Assembly: GCA_015654495.1 (NCBI GenBank)
Contig: JAATGW010000364.1
Coordinates: 1 to 14,450, forward strand
Origin: Chitinophagales bacterium
GTDB taxonomy: Bacteria > Bacteroidota > Bacteroidia > Chitinophagales > Chitinophagaceae
DNA length: 14,450 nucleotides
Direction of reading: 5' to 3'
How positions within the stretch are numbered: position 1 is the first letter of the stretch; each line of letters begins with the position of its first letter. The notes beneath the pieces were generated by a model that had not been told where the DNA came from, did not search any database, and saw only the letters and a program-made list of their open reading frames with translations. A program made the position numbers and the translations under genes. Of the stretch, positions 13,161 to 14,450 are shown piece after piece.

Positions 13161-14450
13161 TTATTCAGATCTCAGACTTTTGACAGGGTTTGCCATCGCT
13201 GCTTTTATTGCCTGAACGCTGATGGTAACCAGTGCTACAATAAATGATGCAATGCCTGCAACCATGAATACCCACCAACTGATCGAAATCCGGTAGGCAA
13301 AATCCTGCAACCAGTTATGCATTATCCACCATGTTACAGGAACTGCAATTACAAATGCGAGCAGAACCAGTTTTAAAAAGTCCCTGGACAATATGAACAG
13401 CAGGTTTTGGACAGATGCTCCCATTACTTTGCGGATACCGATTTCTTTGGTTCGCTGTAAAATATTGTACGCAGATAGACCCAATAATCCGAAACATGCA
13501 ATTAGTATTGCCAGCGATGCGAACAAACCAAATGCTTTACCAAATCGTTTGTCGTCCTTATATTGCTGGTCAAATGATTCATCAAGAAAATAATAATTAA
13601 ATGGATCATTAGGGAAATATTTGCTCCAGGTTTTTTCAATGGCTGTTATGGAATTATTCAGTCCGGCGGTTTCCATTTTTAGTGCATATGCACTCCTGCT
13701 ATCAGGTCTTAGCCGGAATATCATAGGATCTATTGTTTTTTGCAGGCCCTGGTGATGATAGTCTGCGAGTATGCCTACTACCTGAACGGTATCTCCTGCA
13801 GAAAATATTTTTTCTGTAAGTGCTTTATTCAGATCTGTAAACCCAAGCTGTTTTACTGCTTCTTCATTTAATAACACGGCCCGCTCATCAGTTCCAAATT
13901 CTCTGGAGAAATTTCTTCCGGCTTTTAGTTCAAGTCCGAATGAAGGAATAAAATCATAGTCGATGCCCATATTGTACATGGTCAATGCACCTTTGTTTTC
14001 TGTGCCGAGGCGATGTGCGCCATTTGTCCAGTAAATTTCTTTTCCCATTATACCGGATGAAGCGCTTACATTTTTTACTCCTCTTATTTTCAGCAGGTCG
14101 TTTCTGAATGGTTGAAAAACATTCTGGTAAACAGAATCCGTTACAGAACCAGCGCCACTAAGTACCAGGGTCTGTCGGATATCGGCACCGAGTTTTTGCT
14201 TACGCATAAAACTGACCTGCTGGTACACGATCATTGTACCTGCAATCAGTACTACTGAGGTGGCAAATTGTGTTATGATAAGTCCTTTGCGTAATAGCAG
14301 ACCACCGGAACTGTTTTTAAACAATCCCTTTAAAACCAGAACAGGCCGGAATGCCGATAGTACGAATGCAGGATAAATTCCAGCCACCAGGCTACCACCA
14401 ATAAACATAGCTGTAAAACCCAGCCAGTATTTTGATGGCGACGAGAATGC
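13161..14450 (-). CDS. FtsX/MacB-type ABC transporter permease, first visible member, 5' end outside the window
   Basis: This is the C-terminal 429 residues of a permease; the frame stays open to the window edge, so the start lies beyond it. The ATG at 14408 is internal (the preceding residues KYWLGFTA are in frame). Content: a helix with GGSLVAGIYPAFVLSAFRPVLVLKG, a helix with LLLRKGLIITQFATSVVLIAG, the second periplasmic domain with AGRNFSREFGTDERAVLLNEEA, then three C-terminal helices with LQRTKEIGIRKVMGAS between the first two. It ends NPVKSLRSE. Relative to the paralogues, this covers roughly the second half of an 800-residue protein. As the most upstream copy seen, it or something before it should carry the promoter for the array; an ATPase gene could lie just outside the window. 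Confidence 0.9.
   Translation of the reverse strand, partial: AFSSPSKYWLGFTAMFIGGSLVAGIYPAFVLSAFRPVLVLKGLFKNSSGGLLLRKGLIITQFATSVVLIAGTMIVYQQVSFMRKQKLGADIRQTLVLSGAGSVTDSVYQNVFQPFRNDLLKIRGVKNVSASSGIMGKEIYWTNGAHRLGTENKGALTMYNMGIDYDFIPSFGLELKAGRNFSREFGTDERAVLLNEEAVKQLGFTDLNKALTEKIFSAGDTVQVVGILADYHHQGLQKTIDPMIFRLRPDSRSAYALKMETAGLNNSITAIEKTWSKYFPNDPFNYYFLDESFDQQYKDDKRFGKAFGLFASLAILIACFGLLGLSAYNILQRTKEIGIRKVMGASVQNLLFILSRDFLKLVLLAFVIAVPVTWWIMHNWLQDFAYRISISWWVFMVAGIASFIVALVTISVQAIKAAMANPVKSLRSE

Overview
The window looks like a chromosomal segment of a Bacteroidota bacterium, most likely near Chitinophagaceae. The evidence is a moderate AT bias, mostly weak or absent Shine-Dalgarno sequences, an ExbB/ExbD pair of the Bacteroidota type, and a tandem array of long FtsX/MacB-like permeases ending in an LRxE tail. 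The family-level lineage is an inference from protein style, not a database result.

Layout. The left edge holds the C-terminus of a peptidase T-like tripeptidase (1-264, +), convergent with a small three-helix membrane protein of unknown function (301-666, -). Next is a plus-strand run: an SPFH/band-7 membrane-scaffold gene interrupted by one in-frame TAG (812-1744), a 265-bp gap filled with three kinds of 7-bp tandem repeat, an ExbB/TolQ-type proton channel (2010-2717) with its ExbD/TolR partner (2723-3121), the release-factor methyltransferase PrmC (3175-4041), the bifunctional riboflavin enzyme RibD (about 4074-5135), and a YigZ/IMPACT-family protein (5147-5755).

The right-hand 8.7 kb is entirely minus strand. 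It is a head-to-tail array of four paralogous permeases of the MacB_PCD/FtsX type: 14450-13161 (5' end outside the window), 13099-10716 (split by a one-base frameshift near 12022), 10617-8254 and 8210-5766. They are spaced 43-98 bp apart and look co-transcribed. No ATP-binding subunit or membrane-fusion protein is in view.

How the genes work together. ExbB/ExbD would couple the proton-motive force to outer-membrane or envelope work. PrmC and RibD are housekeeping enzymes. The permeases would need a separately encoded ATPase and probably act as mechanotransmission-type transporters or efflux modules.

The most unusual signal is non-coding. Imperfect heptads with consensus ACGTTNA lie within about 35 bp of the stop codons of six genes (one of them only weakly), and two other unrelated heptad arrays sit beside one of these. 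Two genes in 14 kb are each broken by a single-base-scale lesion, so either recent decay or sequence error must be considered.
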